Assembly (NCBI RefSeq): GCF_008642295.1
Contig: NZ_CP029190.1
Location: forward strand, 6,493,501-6,557,500
Reading direction: 5' to 3'
Length of the DNA: 64,000 bases
DNA from: Streptomyces venezuelae
GTDB lineage: Bacteria; Actinomycetota; Actinomycetes; Streptomycetales; Streptomycetaceae
The position numbers and the translations under genes are program-made. This document shows positions 51,374-60,183 of this stretch, one piece after another (position 1 is the stretch's first letter; every line of letters starts with the position of its first letter). Below the pieces are notes generated by a model. That model was given only the letters and a program-made list of their open reading frames with translations. It was not told the origin of the DNA and did no database searches.

Positions 51374-51413
51374 TTTGACGGCCCTCTGACGCGGTCGTCA
51401 ACACACCGTCAAG
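51374..51413. promoter_or_regulatory. Inverted pair of candidate KdpE direct repeats upstream of the SDR gene
   Basis: The plus strand reads TTTGACGGCCCTCTGACG followed 4 bases later by CGTCAACACACCGTCAAG, i.e. two 18-base direct-repeat units facing each other. A further CGTCAAGAAG occurs at 51439. The site lies ~310 bases before the SDR start, inside a 659-base gap that otherwise holds only the hairpin at 51619. Confidence 0.5.
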
Positions 51414-51618
51414 AATCCAGCCGAGTGCGGAAAGGCGGCGTCAAGAAGGGCCGCCGGGGCCGTGGACATGACGCAGACTGATCGTGCGACGGCACCGGAA
51501 GACGGTCCGTGGTGTGTGGGCTGGACGACGGTGACCTGAACACCGCCGGACAGGCGCGCGGGGACGGCCGTGGGGGGCGATCCCGGGCGCAGCTGCACCG
51601 ACAGCCGTTCGCACGAAG

Positions 51619-51671
51619 CAGGGGCCGCCCGGTTCACAGCGCAAGGGGAAGCTGTGGGCGGGCGGCCCCTG
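51619..51671. terminator. Two-tier hairpin downstream of the truncated kinase gene
   Basis: An outer perfect 13-base stem (CAGGGGCCGCCCG and complement) encloses an inner CACAGC/GCTGTG stem. It begins 55 bases past the kinase stop on the minus strand. It may be a terminator or a structured 3' element. Confidence 0.65.
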
Positions 51672-51725
51672 TGCATGCAGCAGCCGATGCTTCGGTTACC
51701 CGAGGTGCTCAGGTCGTACGGGCGC

Positions 51726-52709
51726 TCAGGTGACGGCGGAGGTCGGCAGCTCGGCCGCGACCGCCCGGACGCCGTTCGCCGTCGGCAGGGTGAGGACCGT
51801 CGTCAGACCGCCGCCGGGGGTGTCCTCGGCGCCGAGGGTGCCGCCGATCGCCTCGGTGAACCCGCGGGCCACGGCGAGCCCGAGACCGACCCCGGCCCCG
51901 CCGGGGGCGTCCCCGTACCGCTGGAAGGGTTCGAAGATGCGGTCCTCGGCCGCGTCCGGGACCCCGGGCCCGCGGTCGACCACACGGAGTTCCACCCGGT
52001 CCCGCAGGGCACTGGCCGAGACGTGCACCCGGTGTCCCTCCGGGCTGTACTTGACCGCGTTCTCCACGATGTTGGCCACGGCCCGCTCCAGCAGGCCCCG
52101 GTCCACGGCCACCATGGGGAGGGTCTCGGGGATGTCGAGGTCCACGCTGTCGTCGGGAACCCCGCCCAGCGCCATGGGGACCACCTCGTCGAGGTCGGTC
52201 CCGCGGATCACCGGGGTCACCGTGCCCGTCCGGAGGCGGGACATGTCCAGCAGGTTCCCGATCGGGGCGGAGAGCCGGCCGGCCCCCTCCTCGATCCCTT
52301 CCAGCAGCTCGACGCGGTCCTCCTCGGGCCATCCGACGTCGTCGGAGCGGAGCGAGCTGACGGAGGCCTTGATGCCGGCCAGCGGGGTGCGCAGGTCGTG
52401 GCTGACCGCGGCCGGCAGGGCGGTCCGGATGCGGTTGCCCTCGGCCGGCTCGCGGGCCCGGCCCGCCTCGTCGAGCAGCCGCTGCCGCTGCCGGTCCAGG
52501 ACCACCACGGCCTGGGCGGCGAAGGCGCCGAAGACGCGGCGGTCCTCGGCCGGCAGGACCCGGCCGGCCAGGGCCAGGGCCATATGGTCGCCGAGGGGCA
52601 TGCCCACGTCGGCCTCCTCGGGCCGGCCGACCGGGCCGGTGCCGACCGAGGCCGCGACGGACCACGGTTCGACCTCGCTCTCGCGCTCCAGCAGGGCCAC
52701 GGAGTGCAT
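51726..52709 (-). CDS. Truncated KdpD-like histidine kinase (no sensor or membrane domains)
   Basis: This 327-residue soluble kinase is made of a partial GAF-like segment, HisKA with H104 in AVSHDLRTPLAG, an N box NIVENAVKYSP, and G boxes DRGPGVP and GVGLGLAVARG. It parallels only the last third of the full KdpD at 46.7-49.3 kb. Homology to KdpD (TRKRLRETFAM versus ERTRETFGM) continues a few residues upstream of the first available Met, where no start or good RBS exists, indicating a deletion of the N-terminal two thirds. All catalytic motifs survive, so a cytosolic kinase is possible. It follows kdpE by 70 bases on the same strand. Confidence 0.8.
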   Translation of the reverse strand: MHSVALLERESEVEPWSVAASVGTGPVGRPEEADVGMPLGDHMALALAGRVLPAEDRRVFGAFAAQAVVVLDRQRQRLLDEAGRAREPAEGNRIRTALPAAVSHDLRTPLAGIKASVSSLRSDDVGWPEEDRVELLEGIEEGAGRLSAPIGNLLDMSRLRTGTVTPVIRGTDLDEVVPMALGGVPDDSVDLDIPETLPMVAVDRGLLERAVANIVENAVKYSPEGHRVHVSASALRDRVELRVVDRGPGVPDAAEDRIFEPFQRYGDAPGGAGVGLGLAVARGFTEAIGGTLGAEDTPGGGLTTVLTLPTANGVRAVAAELPTSAVT

Positions 52710-52779
52710 CGCAAAGGTCTCGCGCAGCCGTTTTCTCGTGTGTGATGGTGTGTACCGGTACGCGCCCCCTGGTGGGCGG

Positions 52780-53463
52780 TTACGGTTCGAACCGGTACCC
52801 CATGCCGGGTTCGGTGATCAGATAGCGGGGGTGGGAGGGGTCCGCTTCCAGCTTGCGCCGCAGCTGGGCCATGTAGACCCGCAGGTAGTTGGTGCTGTCG
52901 CCGGCGGTGGGCCCCCAGATCTCCAGCAGCAGCCGGCGCTGGGTCATCAGCCGGCCGGGGTGGGTGATCAGGATTTCCAGCAGGTGCCACTCGGTGGGGG
53001 TGAGCCGTACGCTCCGCTCGCCCCGCAGCACCTTCTTCGCCGCCAGGTCCACGGTGAACCCCTCGGTGGTGACCACCGCGTCCTCCGACCGGCCCTCGGG
53101 AGCCTGCTGTCTGCGGGTGGCCGCCCGCAGCCGGGCAAGGAGCTCGTCCATGCTGAACGGCTTGGTGACGTAGTCATCCGCACCGGCGTCCAGGGCGCGG
53201 ATCTTGTCCTCGGAGGTGTGCCGGGCGGACAGCACCAGGATCGGGACCCGGCTCCGGTCGCGGAGGCCGCGGATGACCTCGAGACCGTCCATGTCGGGCA
53301 GCCCCAGGTCGAGGATGATCACGTCGGGCTTGCGGGCGGCGGCGATCCGGAGTGCCGCACCGCCGGTGGCGGCCTCTTCGACGTCGAACCGGCGGGCCTG
53401 GAGGTTGATCTTGAGTGCGCGGACGAGCTGGGGGTCGTCCTCCACCACGAGCACCCGGGTCAT
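52780..53463 (-). CDS. kdpE: KdpE-type OmpR-family response regulator
   Basis: This 227-residue regulator has a receiver domain (VLVVEDDPQLVRALKINLQARRF, phospho-acceptor D52 in VIILDLGLPDMDG, Thr/Ser in ILVLSARHTSEDK, Lys in YVTKPFSMDELLARLRA) and a winged-helix output domain (LTPTEWHLLEILITHPGRLMTQRRLLLEIWG, YLRVYMAQLRRKLE). It matches KdpE in length and sequence. ATG 53463 has GGAAAGG upstream; an in-frame ATG at 53568 is less likely. It heads the kdpE-truncated kinase pair. Two copies of an 18-base direct repeat upstream may be autoregulatory sites. Confidence 0.9.
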   Translation of the reverse strand: MTRVLVVEDDPQLVRALKINLQARRFDVEEAATGGAALRIAAARKPDVIILDLGLPDMDGLEVIRGLRDRSRVPILVLSARHTSEDKIRALDAGADDYVTKPFSMDELLARLRAATRRQQAPEGRSEDAVVTTEGFTVDLAAKKVLRGERSVRLTPTEWHLLEILITHPGRLMTQRRLLLEIWGPTAGDSTNYLRVYMAQLRRKLEADPSHPRYLITEPGMGYRFEP

Positions 53464-53590
53464 GGGGCGGGCAGCCTTTCCTTCGTTGCGGGACGGCAAG
53501 AGGTCCGGCGGCACGACCGATACGGGGAGCGGGACGCGGCCTACAGGCCGGGGATGAGCCAACCGCATCCCCGGCGTGGCGATAAGTGCT

Positions 53591-53640
53591 CTTGACGGGG
53601 CCCTTACGGGTTCACGGAAAGCCTTAACGCCACCCTTACG
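53591..53640. promoter_or_regulatory. Tandem pair of candidate KdpE repeats upstream of kdpE
   Basis: CTTGACGGGGCCCTTACG (53591) and CTTAACGCCACCCTTACG (53623) are two 18-base direct-repeat units whose starts are 32 bases apart, about three helical turns. They lie 128-177 bases upstream of the kdpE start. Confidence 0.5.
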
Positions 53641-53662
53641 GGGGCATGGGTGCGGGAGCGGA

Positions 53663-54409
53663 TCAGCCCTGGGGGGACATCCCTGCGCTGTTCAGGGACC
53701 CGCCCACCTGGGCCGCGAGTGCGACGGCGACCAGTCGGGCCTGCTCCGGCGGCAGCGGGCCCGGCCTGGGGTCCAGCAGATAGCGGCCGTAGTAGTGCCC
53801 GCCGCCGACCACGCGCAGCTCGGTCTCCCCGTCCGGCCAGTCGGCGTACTCGGTGATCCGGTCCCCCAGGCGCAGCCAGAGGCCGCCGTCGTGTTCCAGG
53901 CGGGGCCGGTGCCCGAGCAGCGTCCCGTACTCGAACCGGCAGTCGCGCAGCTCCAGCAGCCCGATCAGCTCCCGCCGCACGTGCTCGACCACCTCCTCCG
54001 GCGGGCTGTCCTCGGCCAGCCGGGCGGTCTCCTGGAGGCGGGTGAGATGGCCGGCCTCGGTGACCGTTTCCGCCTCCAGCCGCCGGGTCCGCACCGCCAG
54101 CTGCCCGACCACCAGCCCGACGACCAGCAGCAGGACCGCGGTCTCGAGCTCGGCGCGGTCGTCGATGGTGAACCGGTTGTAGGGCCGGGTGAGGAAGAAG
54201 TCGAACCAGACCGCCGCCGAGAGCGCCGCGACCACCCCGGCCGCGCGCGTGCCGGCGGCGCCCACCGCCACCACGGCCACCACCAGGATCAGCGCCTCGT
54301 TGGTCGAGGACAGGTCGGTACGGAACGGCACCAGCGCGAGGGCCACCAGGAAGGGGACGACGAGGGCCGCGAGCAGGACGATGAGGTCCCGGAGCCGGTA
54401 CCCGGACAT
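53663..54409 (-). CDS. Stand-alone DUF4118 (KdpD membrane-domain) protein
   Basis: This 248-residue protein consists of an N-terminal four-helix DUF4118 module (IVLLAALVVPFLVALALVPF, ALILVVAVVAVGAAGTRAAG, SAAVWFDFFLTRPYNRFTI, LLLVVGLVVGQLAV) and a coiled-coil/GAF-like C-terminal part. That is the piece missing from the truncated kinase next door. It has no kinase domain. ATG 54409 follows GGGAGG. It is divergent from kdpB (302 bases) and upstream of kdpE on the same strand. It might sense or regulate in trans, or may be unrelated to K+. Confidence 0.8.
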   Translation of the reverse strand: MSGYRLRDLIVLLAALVVPFLVALALVPFRTDLSSTNEALILVVAVVAVGAAGTRAAGVVAALSAAVWFDFFLTRPYNRFTIDDRAELETAVLLLVVGLVVGQLAVRTRRLEAETVTEAGHLTRLQETARLAEDSPPEEVVEHVRRELIGLLELRDCRFEYGTLLGHRPRLEHDGGLWLRLGDRITEYADWPDGETELRVVGGGHYYGRYLLDPRPGPLPPEQARLVAVALAAQVGGSLNSAGMSPQG

Positions 54410-54516
54410 GTCGTGCCTCCCGTCGCCCGTCCACCCCCTCCACCTGCCCCGCACCGGGGCGAAAGCCGCACACCCCACTCTGCTCTCGACGCCCCCCGTA
54501 CGCCACCGCGGAATCT

Positions 54517-54567
54517 GTTGACGTGTCCCTGATGGCGCCTTGACGCATCCCGAGCGGAGCCGTCAAG
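54517..54567. promoter_or_regulatory. Candidate KdpE repeats between the DUF4118 and kdpB genes
   Basis: GTTGACGTGTCCCTGATG (54517-54534) matches the repeat unit; CTTGACG (54539) and CGTCAAG (54561) form a further inverted pair. This divergent 302-base region has no ORF. Confidence 0.45.
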
Positions 54568-54711
54568 AAGCTGCCAATTACCCCTGGAAGCACGGGCGGC
54601 ATTCCAAGATCGGGCAGTAGCTTCCTGCCTGGTGCGCCGCCGGGGGGCCGTACCCGTCGTACGACCGGACCGGCCCACGCCCGGCACCCACGAACTCAAC
54701 AGAAGGTCCTC

Positions 54712-56862
54712 ATGTCTCCCGCCGCCGCGCAGCACACCTCACCGGTTCCCGGGACCACTCCGCGGACACCGGGTCCCCGGCCCTCGCGCAAACGCCCCGG
54801 ACCGGCGAGCATGCTGGAACCGGAACGGCTGGCGGCCTCCGCCCGGGACGCGGTCCGCAAGCTGCACCCGCGGGAGCTGGTGAAGAAGCCGGTGCTCTTC
54901 GTCGTGGCCGTGGGGTCCGCGCTCACCACCCTCTCCGCGCTCATCCACCCGTCCGTGTTCACCTGGGTGATCGGCATCTGGCTGTGGCTGACCGTGCTCT
55001 TCGCCAACTTCGCGGAGGCCGTCGCCGAGGGCCGCGGCCGGGCCCAGGCCGAATCCCTGCGCCGGGCCCGGACCGACACGGTCGCGCTGCGCCTGTCGCA
55101 CTGGAACTACGGCACCAACCTGCACGCGGCCGAAACCGAGGCGGTCACCCCGGCCGAACTCCAGCCCTTCGACTTCGTGCTGGTCGAGGCCGGGGAGCTG
55201 ATCCCGGCCGACGGCGATGTGGTGGACGGCGCCGCCATGGTGGACGAGTCCGCCGTCACCGGCGAATCGGCCCCCGTCCTGCGCGAGTCGGGCGGCGACC
55301 GCAGCGGTGTCACCGGCGGCACGACGGTGCTGTCCGACCGGATCGTCGTACGCGTCACCTCGCGCCCCGGACACTCCTTCATGGACCGCATGATCGCCCT
55401 GGTGGAGGGCGCGTCCCGGCAGAAGACCCCGAACGAGATCGCCCTCAACATCCTGCTGGCCGCCCTGACCGTGGTGTTCGTCCTGGTCGTGGTCAGCCTC
55501 CAGCCGATGGCCGGATATGCGAAGGCCGCCCAGTCCACCACCGTCCTGGTCGCCCTGCTCGTCACCCTCATCCCGACCACCATCGGCGCGCTGCTCTCCG
55601 CGATCGGCATCGCCGGCATGGACCGTCTGGTCCAGCGCAACGTCCTGGCCATGTCCGGCCGGGCCGTCGAGGCCGCCGGCGACATCAACACCCTGCTCCT
55701 GGACAAGACCGGCACCATCACCCACGGCAACCGCGAGGCGGCGGCCTTCGTCCCGCTCCCCGGCATCGACCTGATCAAGCTGGCGGACGCCGCCCAGCTG
55801 TCCTCGCTCGCCGACGAGACCCCCGAAGGGCGCTCCGTGGTGGCCCTCGCCCGCCGGCACGGCCTCCAGCCGCCCGCCGAGGGCGAACTGAGCAACCCGC
55901 GGTTCGTCGAGTTCAGCGCCCGCACCCGGATGAGCGGGGTCAACCTCAGCTGGGACAACGGCGCCGGCTGCGCCATCCGCAAGGGCGCGGTGGCCGAGGT
56001 CGCCGACTGGGTGGCGCTGCGCGGCGGCACCGTGCCCGCCGAGGCCGCCGCCTGGTCCGCCTCGGTGTCCGCCTCCGGCGGGACGCCCCTGCTGGTCGCC
56101 GTGCACGACTGGGACGGCCCCCGCATCCTCGGCATCGTCCACCTCAAGGACGTGGTCAAGGACGGGATGCGGGAACGCTTCGAGGAACTCCGCCGGATGG
56201 GCATCCGCACGGTGATGGTGACCGGCGACAACGAACTCACCGCGCGGGCCATCGCCGCCGAGGCCGGAGTCGACGAATACCTCGCCCAGGCCACCCCCGA
56301 GGACAAGATGGCCCTCATCAAGCGGGAGCAGGCGGGCGGCAAGCTGGTCGCGATGACGGGTGACGGCACCAACGACGCCCCGGCGCTCGCGCAGGCGGAT
56401 GTCGGCGTCGCGATGAACACCGGTACCTCGGCCGCCAAGGAGGCCGGGAACATGGTGGACCTGGACTCCAACCCCACCAAGCTCATCGAGATCGTGGAGA
56501 TCGGCAAGCAGCTCCTGATCACCCGCGGCGCCCTGACCACCTTCTCCATCACCAACGACGTCGCCAAGTACTTCGCGATCATCCCGGCCATGTTCGCCTC
56601 GGCCTATCCGGGCCTGGACAAGCTCAACATCATGGGCCTGTCCTCCCCGGAGTCGGCCATCACCTCCGCGATCATCTTCAACGCGCTGATCATCATCGCG
56701 CTCATCCCGCTCGCCCTGCGCGGAGTCCGCTACACCCCCGCCTCGGCCCACGAGCTGCTGCGCCGCAACCTCACTCGGTACGGCCTCGGCGGCCTCGTCC
56801 TGCCCTTCATCGGCATCAAACTCATCGACCTCGCGGTCTCGGCGATCCCCGGACTGCGTTGA
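54712..56862 (+). CDS. kdpB: KdpB-type K+-transporting P-type ATPase subunit, without kdpA or kdpC nearby
   Basis: This 716-residue P-type ATPase of the KdpB class has [27 protein letters not shown] (actuator), the phosphorylation motif [13 protein letters not shown] with D331, nucleotide-binding [36 protein letters not shown] and the membrane segments [19 protein letters not shown] and [19 protein letters not shown]. KdpB normally works only with KdpA (pore) and KdpC, but neither is encoded here: upstream is a DUF4118 gene, and downstream 163 bases of non-coding DNA, then lysA. Length and motifs look intact. ATG 54712 follows AGAAGG. Confidence 0.9.
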   Translation: MSPAAAQHTSPVPGTTPRTPGPRPSRKRPGPASMLEPERLAASARDAVRKLHPRELVKKPVLFVVAVGSALTTLSALIHPSVFTWVIGIWLWLTVLFANFAEAVAEGRGRAQAESLRRARTDTVALRLSHWNYGTNLHAAETEAVTPAELQPFDFVLVEAGELIPADGDVVDGAAMVDESAVTGESAPVLRESGGDRSGVTGGTTVLSDRIVVRVTSRPGHSFMDRMIALVEGASRQKTPNEIALNILLAALTVVFVLVVVSLQPMAGYAKAAQSTTVLVALLVTLIPTTIGALLSAIGIAGMDRLVQRNVLAMSGRAVEAAGDINTLLLDKTGTITHGNREAAAFVPLPGIDLIKLADAAQLSSLADETPEGRSVVALARRHGLQPPAEGELSNPRFVEFSARTRMSGVNLSWDNGAGCAIRKGAVAEVADWVALRGGTVPAEAAAWSASVSASGGTPLLVAVHDWDGPRILGIVHLKDVVKDGMRERFEELRRMGIRTVMVTGDNELTARAIAAEAGVDEYLAQATPEDKMALIKREQAGGKLVAMTGDGTNDAPALAQADVGVAMNTGTSAAKEAGNMVDLDSNPTKLIEIVEIGKQLLITRGALTTFSITNDVAKYFAIIPAMFASAYPGLDKLNIMGLSSPESAITSAIIFNALIIIALIPLALRGVRYTPASAHELLRRNLTRYGLGGLVLPFIGIKLIDLAVSAIPGLR

Positions 56863-57025
56863 GGACACGTCAGGATGACATCGCTCCCCGTGCATGATGG
56901 GGGAGATCGCCCCCGTCACCCGCGAGGTCATCTGCGCCGCCGAACCGGACCGGGCCCGGCGCCCGCACGTCCACGCAGGGTGAGACGGGGGAGCCGGGCC
57001 CGGAACGAGACCTCCGGCGGGGGAG

Positions 57026-58360
57026 TCAGCCGCCGATGTCCCGGTGCCGGATGTCCTCCAGCGTCTCCCGCCGGACCAGCAGCCGGGCCGTCCCCTCGTG
57101 GACGGCCACGACCGGGGGCCTGCCGACCAGGTTGTAGCCGGAGGCCATGGACAGGTGATAGGCCCCCGCCACCGGTACGGCGAGCAGGTCCCCGGGGTGG
57201 ACGTCCCCCGGCAGCTGCACATCGGCCGCCAGGATGTCGCCCGCCTCGCAGTGCCGGCCGACGACCGTGGCCGTCCGGTCCGGCGCCGTGCTGCTGCGGC
57301 CGACCAGCCGCGGCGCGTACCGCACCCCGTACAGGGCGGGCCGCGGGTTGTCGCTCATACCGCCGTCGACCGCAACGAACCCCCGGTCCCCGGTCTGCTT
57401 GACGGCCAGGACCCGGTAGAGCGCCACCCCGGCCGGACCGACCACCGCCCGCCCCGGCTCGATGGCCAGCCGGGGCACGGCCAGACCGGCCGCAGCGCAG
57501 CTCTCGAGGAGTTCGGTACGCAGCCTGCGGGCGAGGGCGGTCAGGTCCAGCGCCGGCTCGCCGGGCCGGTAGGCGATCCCGTGGCCGCCGCCCATGTTCA
57601 GTTCGGGCAGCACGATCCCGTGGCTGTCGCGGATCCGGGCCATCAGTCCCACCATCCGGCGCAGGGCGGCCACATACGGCTTGACCTCGGTGATCTGCGA
57701 GCCGATGTGGCAGTGCAGACCCGCCGGTTCCAGCTGTGGCTGCCCGAGGATCCGGGCGATGGCGTGCTGCGCGGAGCCGTCGGTGAGGGACAGGCCGAAC
57801 TTCTGGCCGGCCGTCCCGGTACGGATCTTCTCGTGTCCGCCGGCCGAGACCCCGGGCACCACCCGGACCAGCACCTTCTGCCGTCCGTCCGGCCCCACCG
57901 CGGCGGCCAGCCGGGCGATCTCGGACGGGCTGTCGATGACGATCCGGCCCACCCCCAGCCGCAGCGCGGTTGCGATGTCGCGCGGCGACTTGGCATTGCC
58001 GTGCAGGGTGATGCGCTCGGGCAGGAAACCCGAGGTGACGGCGAGCTCGAGTTCGCCCGCCGAGCACACGTCGAGACCGAAGCCCTCCTCGTCCATCCAG
58101 CGCACCATCGCGCGGGACAGGAACGCCTTGGCGGCGTACAGCACATCGGCCTCGGGGAAGGCGTCCCGGTAGGTCCGGCAGCGGGCCCGCACCTCGCCCT
58201 CGTCCAACACGTACACGGGGGTGTCGAAGCGCTCGGCGATCTCGGTCAGCGACACCCCGCCGACGGACAGCCCGCCGTGCCGCAGGCGGCTGGTGGAGGC
58301 GGGCCAGACGGACAGGTCGTCCCGGCCGGCCGCGGCCTCGGAAAGAGCGGCGACGGTCAC
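57026..58360 (-). CDS. Diaminopimelate decarboxylase-like (LysA family, fold III PLP enzyme)
   Basis: This 444-residue PLP decarboxylase of the alanine racemase fold has its Schiff-base Lys at K78 in LYAAKAFL, with HGNAKSPRDIATAL, GLHCHIGSQITE, the phosphate loop MGGGHGIAY, EPGRAVVG and a cross-subunit Cys in GRHCEAGDIL. Meso-diaminopimelate to lysine is the default reaction; a paralogue with another substrate is possible, given the odd partner gene. The GTG at 58360 overlaps the upstream small gene's stop by 4 bases, so they are translationally coupled. Confidence 0.85.
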   Translation of the reverse strand: MTVAALSEAAAGRDDLSVWPASTSRLRHGGLSVGGVSLTEIAERFDTPVYVLDEGEVRARCRTYRDAFPEADVLYAAKAFLSRAMVRWMDEEGFGLDVCSAGELELAVTSGFLPERITLHGNAKSPRDIATALRLGVGRIVIDSPSEIARLAAAVGPDGRQKVLVRVVPGVSAGGHEKIRTGTAGQKFGLSLTDGSAQHAIARILGQPQLEPAGLHCHIGSQITEVKPYVAALRRMVGLMARIRDSHGIVLPELNMGGGHGIAYRPGEPALDLTALARRLRTELLESCAAAGLAVPRLAIEPGRAVVGPAGVALYRVLAVKQTGDRGFVAVDGGMSDNPRPALYGVRYAPRLVGRSSTAPDRTATVVGRHCEAGDILAADVQLPGDVHPGDLLAVPVAGAYHLSMASGYNLVGRPPVVAVHEGTARLLVRRETLEDIRHRDIGG

Positions 58361-58710
58361 GGAATCATCCCCCCTTGCACGGCCCGGACCCGGCTCCCGC
58401 CCGGCTGCGCCGGCAGCGGGGTGACGGCGGGGGCGGAGAAGACCGGGTCGATCGTCAGCCGGCCGACGCCCAGTGCCCCGGCGATGGCGCGGAGCACCGG
58501 TGTGGAGAGCCGGATCCAGGGCTGGTCCGCACCGAGTGTGGTTCCCAGCAGCCCGGGTGCGGTGAATCCGACGGCGGTGCGCTCGCCCAGCGGGGTGCGG
58601 AACATCCGGAGCACCACCCCCGCCGTTCCCGGCCGGACGGGCACGTAGAGAAGTCCGGCCGGGCCCTGTTCGTCAGGCTCGGGGTCGTCGGCGTACCGGA
58701 ACAGGCACAT
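58357..58710 (-). CDS. SAV_915-like small protein
   Basis: This 117-residue protein is the type annotated SAV_915 family in streptomycetes, to the extent I recognise it: MCLFRYADDPEPDEQGPAGL, VPVRPGTAGVVLRMFRTPLGERTAVGFT, and a LGADQPWIRLSTPVLRAIAGALGVGRLTIDP C-terminus. ATG 58710 follows GAGGAGG; a longer in-frame start at 58788 is less supported. It is coupled to the lysA-like gene. Function unknown. Confidence 0.6.
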   Translation of the reverse strand: MCLFRYADDPEPDEQGPAGLLYVPVRPGTAGVVLRMFRTPLGERTAVGFTAPGLLGTTLGADQPWIRLSTPVLRAIAGALGVGRLTIDPVFSAPAVTPLPAQPGGSRVRAVQGGMIP

Positions 58711-58890
58711 GAGGTCCTCCTCGAAGAACCACGCAATGCGAACGGTGTGGGCGGCCCGGGTGCGGGGAGGCAGACCGGGACGCGTCACCGAAGCTATCCC
58801 TGCACACCGGGCTCCCCTGCCACCCCATGACGGGACCCATACGCCGACGGGCGCAGTCCATACGGATCACTGACGGCGGAACACCGCCGG

Positions 58891-58940
58891 CATCAGGAAA
58901 CCGTCAGGGTTGGCACCGGCGGCGTCAGAAGGCCGTCAGA
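58891..58940. promoter_or_regulatory. Tandem pair of candidate KdpE repeats upstream of the stress-protein gene
   Basis: On the minus strand the two units read CCTGACGGTTTCCTGATG and TCTGACGGCCTTCTGACG; their starts are 32 bases apart, exactly as in the pair upstream of kdpE. They lie ~70-120 bases before the universal stress protein start, in a 299-base gap shared with the SAV_915-like gene. Confidence 0.5.
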
Positions 58941-59009
58941 GCCCATGTCCCACCCGCCGCCCGGGCCTTTTCATGGAAGGCCGGAGCGAGATGGAAGGGG
59001 GCGGCAGCG

Positions 59010-59522
59010 GTGCCGAGAATCGTGGTCGGAGTGAGCGGAACCCCGGGAAGCCTGGCGGCCCTGCACCGGGCCGCCGCCGAGGCCCGGGCCCGCGACGCCG
59101 GCCTGTGCGCCGTCCTGGCCTGGGCCGCCCCGGGCGGTGAACTCGGCAGCCGCAGCTCCTGCAATGTCTCGGCGCTCGCCCAGTGCCGGGCCGCGGCCGT
59201 GGACCGGCTGCGCGAGATCCTGCACGGTGCCTTCGGCCCGGGATCCCCAGGGGTCCCGCTGGAGGGCCTGACGGTACGGGCCACCCCGGGCGCGGCCCTG
59301 GTGCGCACCGCCGACAACCCCGAGGACCTGCTGGTCGTGGGCACCGGATCGCGTGCCCCGCTGCGCCGGCTGGTCCGCCCCTCAGTGGCCCGCTACTGCC
59401 TCGCCCATGCGGCCTGCCCGGTCCTCACCGTCCCGCCCTCCCCGCTCGAGGCCGAGCTCGACGCGGTCCACCGGCGCAACCTCTGGCGGCTGCCCATGGA
59501 CGCCCGGGAGCTGTCCCCCTGA
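59010..59522 (+). CDS. Universal stress protein family
   Basis: This 170-residue single-domain UspA-fold protein begins PRIVVGVSGTPGSLAALHRAAAEAR, with GLCAVLAWAA and the late motif DLLVVGTGSRAPLRRLVRPSVARYCLAHAACPVLTVP; it is an ATP-binding-type USP judging by the GxGSR...S pattern. I chose GTG 59010, preceded by GGAAGGGGG. The promoter region contains two KdpE-like repeats, suggesting stress or K+-linked regulation. Its 3' end overlaps the convergent TetR gene by 141 bases. Confidence 0.82.
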   Translation: MPRIVVGVSGTPGSLAALHRAAAEARARDAGLCAVLAWAAPGGELGSRSSCNVSALAQCRAAAVDRLREILHGAFGPGSPGVPLEGLTVRATPGAALVRTADNPEDLLVVGTGSRAPLRRLVRPSVARYCLAHAACPVLTVPPSPLEAELDAVHRRNLWRLPMDARELSP

Positions 59523-60116
59523 CCGGCCGACCAGCGCGGCCACCTGATCGGCGATCAGGTCCAGGATGGCCGCCGATGCGGCTGCGTCCTGGCCCAGTAC
59601 CAGGAAGTTCAGGGTCAGCCCGTCGGTCAGCGCGGCCAGATAGCGGGCCAGCACCGGTGCGGGCACCCGCAGGTCGAGGGGCATCTCCGCGCTGAGCTCC
59701 TCGAGCAGTTCGCGGTAGATCTCGGCGTACCGCTCGTGCTGCCGGCGGGCCAGCTGTTCAAAACCCGGCGTGCGCAGCGCGTACTGGGTGAGTTCGTAGG
59801 TGAGCATGTGCTCGCCCGGATGGGCCAGGACATGGTCCCAGTAGGCCCCGAATCCGGCCCGGATGGTCTCCCGCAGGGTGCCGCGCGGCCGGAGCGCCTG
59901 CCGCACCACCCCCACGTAGTGGTCGGTGATGGCCGAGATGACGGACTCCAGCAGGGCCTGCTTGGAGTCGAAGCAGTAGTGGAAGACGCTCAGCGACACG
60001 CCCGCCTCGGCGGCGATCGACCGGGTGGTGGTACGCGGCACCCCGTCCCGGGTCATGGCGCGGATGGCCGCCTCGGTCAGCTGCCGGCGCCGTTCGGCCA
60101 GCGGCCTGCGGGTCAT
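59382..60116 (-). CDS. TetR-family regulator
   Basis: This 244-residue regulator has an N-terminal HTH (TTTRSIAAEAGVSLSVFHYCF; residues ~25-50) and an all-helical ligand domain. The last ~47 residues, after LIADQVAALVGRSGGQ, run antisense to the stress-protein gene and look unlike the family, so the original stop was probably lost and a tail gained. ATG 60116 follows a weak GGGACC. Ligand and target are unknown; the upstream secreted protein gene is a candidate. Confidence 0.8.
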   Translation of the reverse strand: MTRRPLAERRRQLTEAAIRAMTRDGVPRTTTRSIAAEAGVSLSVFHYCFDSKQALLESVISAITDHYVGVVRQALRPRGTLRETIRAGFGAYWDHVLAHPGEHMLTYELTQYALRTPGFEQLARRQHERYAEIYRELLEELSAEMPLDLRVPAPVLARYLAALTDGLTLNFLVLGQDAAASAAILDLIADQVAALVGRSGGQLPGVHGQPPEVAPVDRVELGLERGGRDGEDRAGRMGEAVAGH

Positions 60117-60183
60117 ACGGGTGGTCCCTTCGGTGCTCCGGTCCGCGGCCGGACGGCCGCGGACCGGTGGTGCGTGCCGTGCG

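Noticed and set aside
51467..51538. Small plus-strand ORF in the SDR-kinase gap
   Set aside because: It has 23 codons with no ribosome binding site and no recognisable pattern; it is probably chance.
56894..56983. A 29-codon ORF after kdpB as a kdpC or kdpF remnant
   Set aside because: The peptide (MMGEIAPVTREVICAAEPDR and on) shows no KdpC or KdpF features, so there is no support beyond an open frame.
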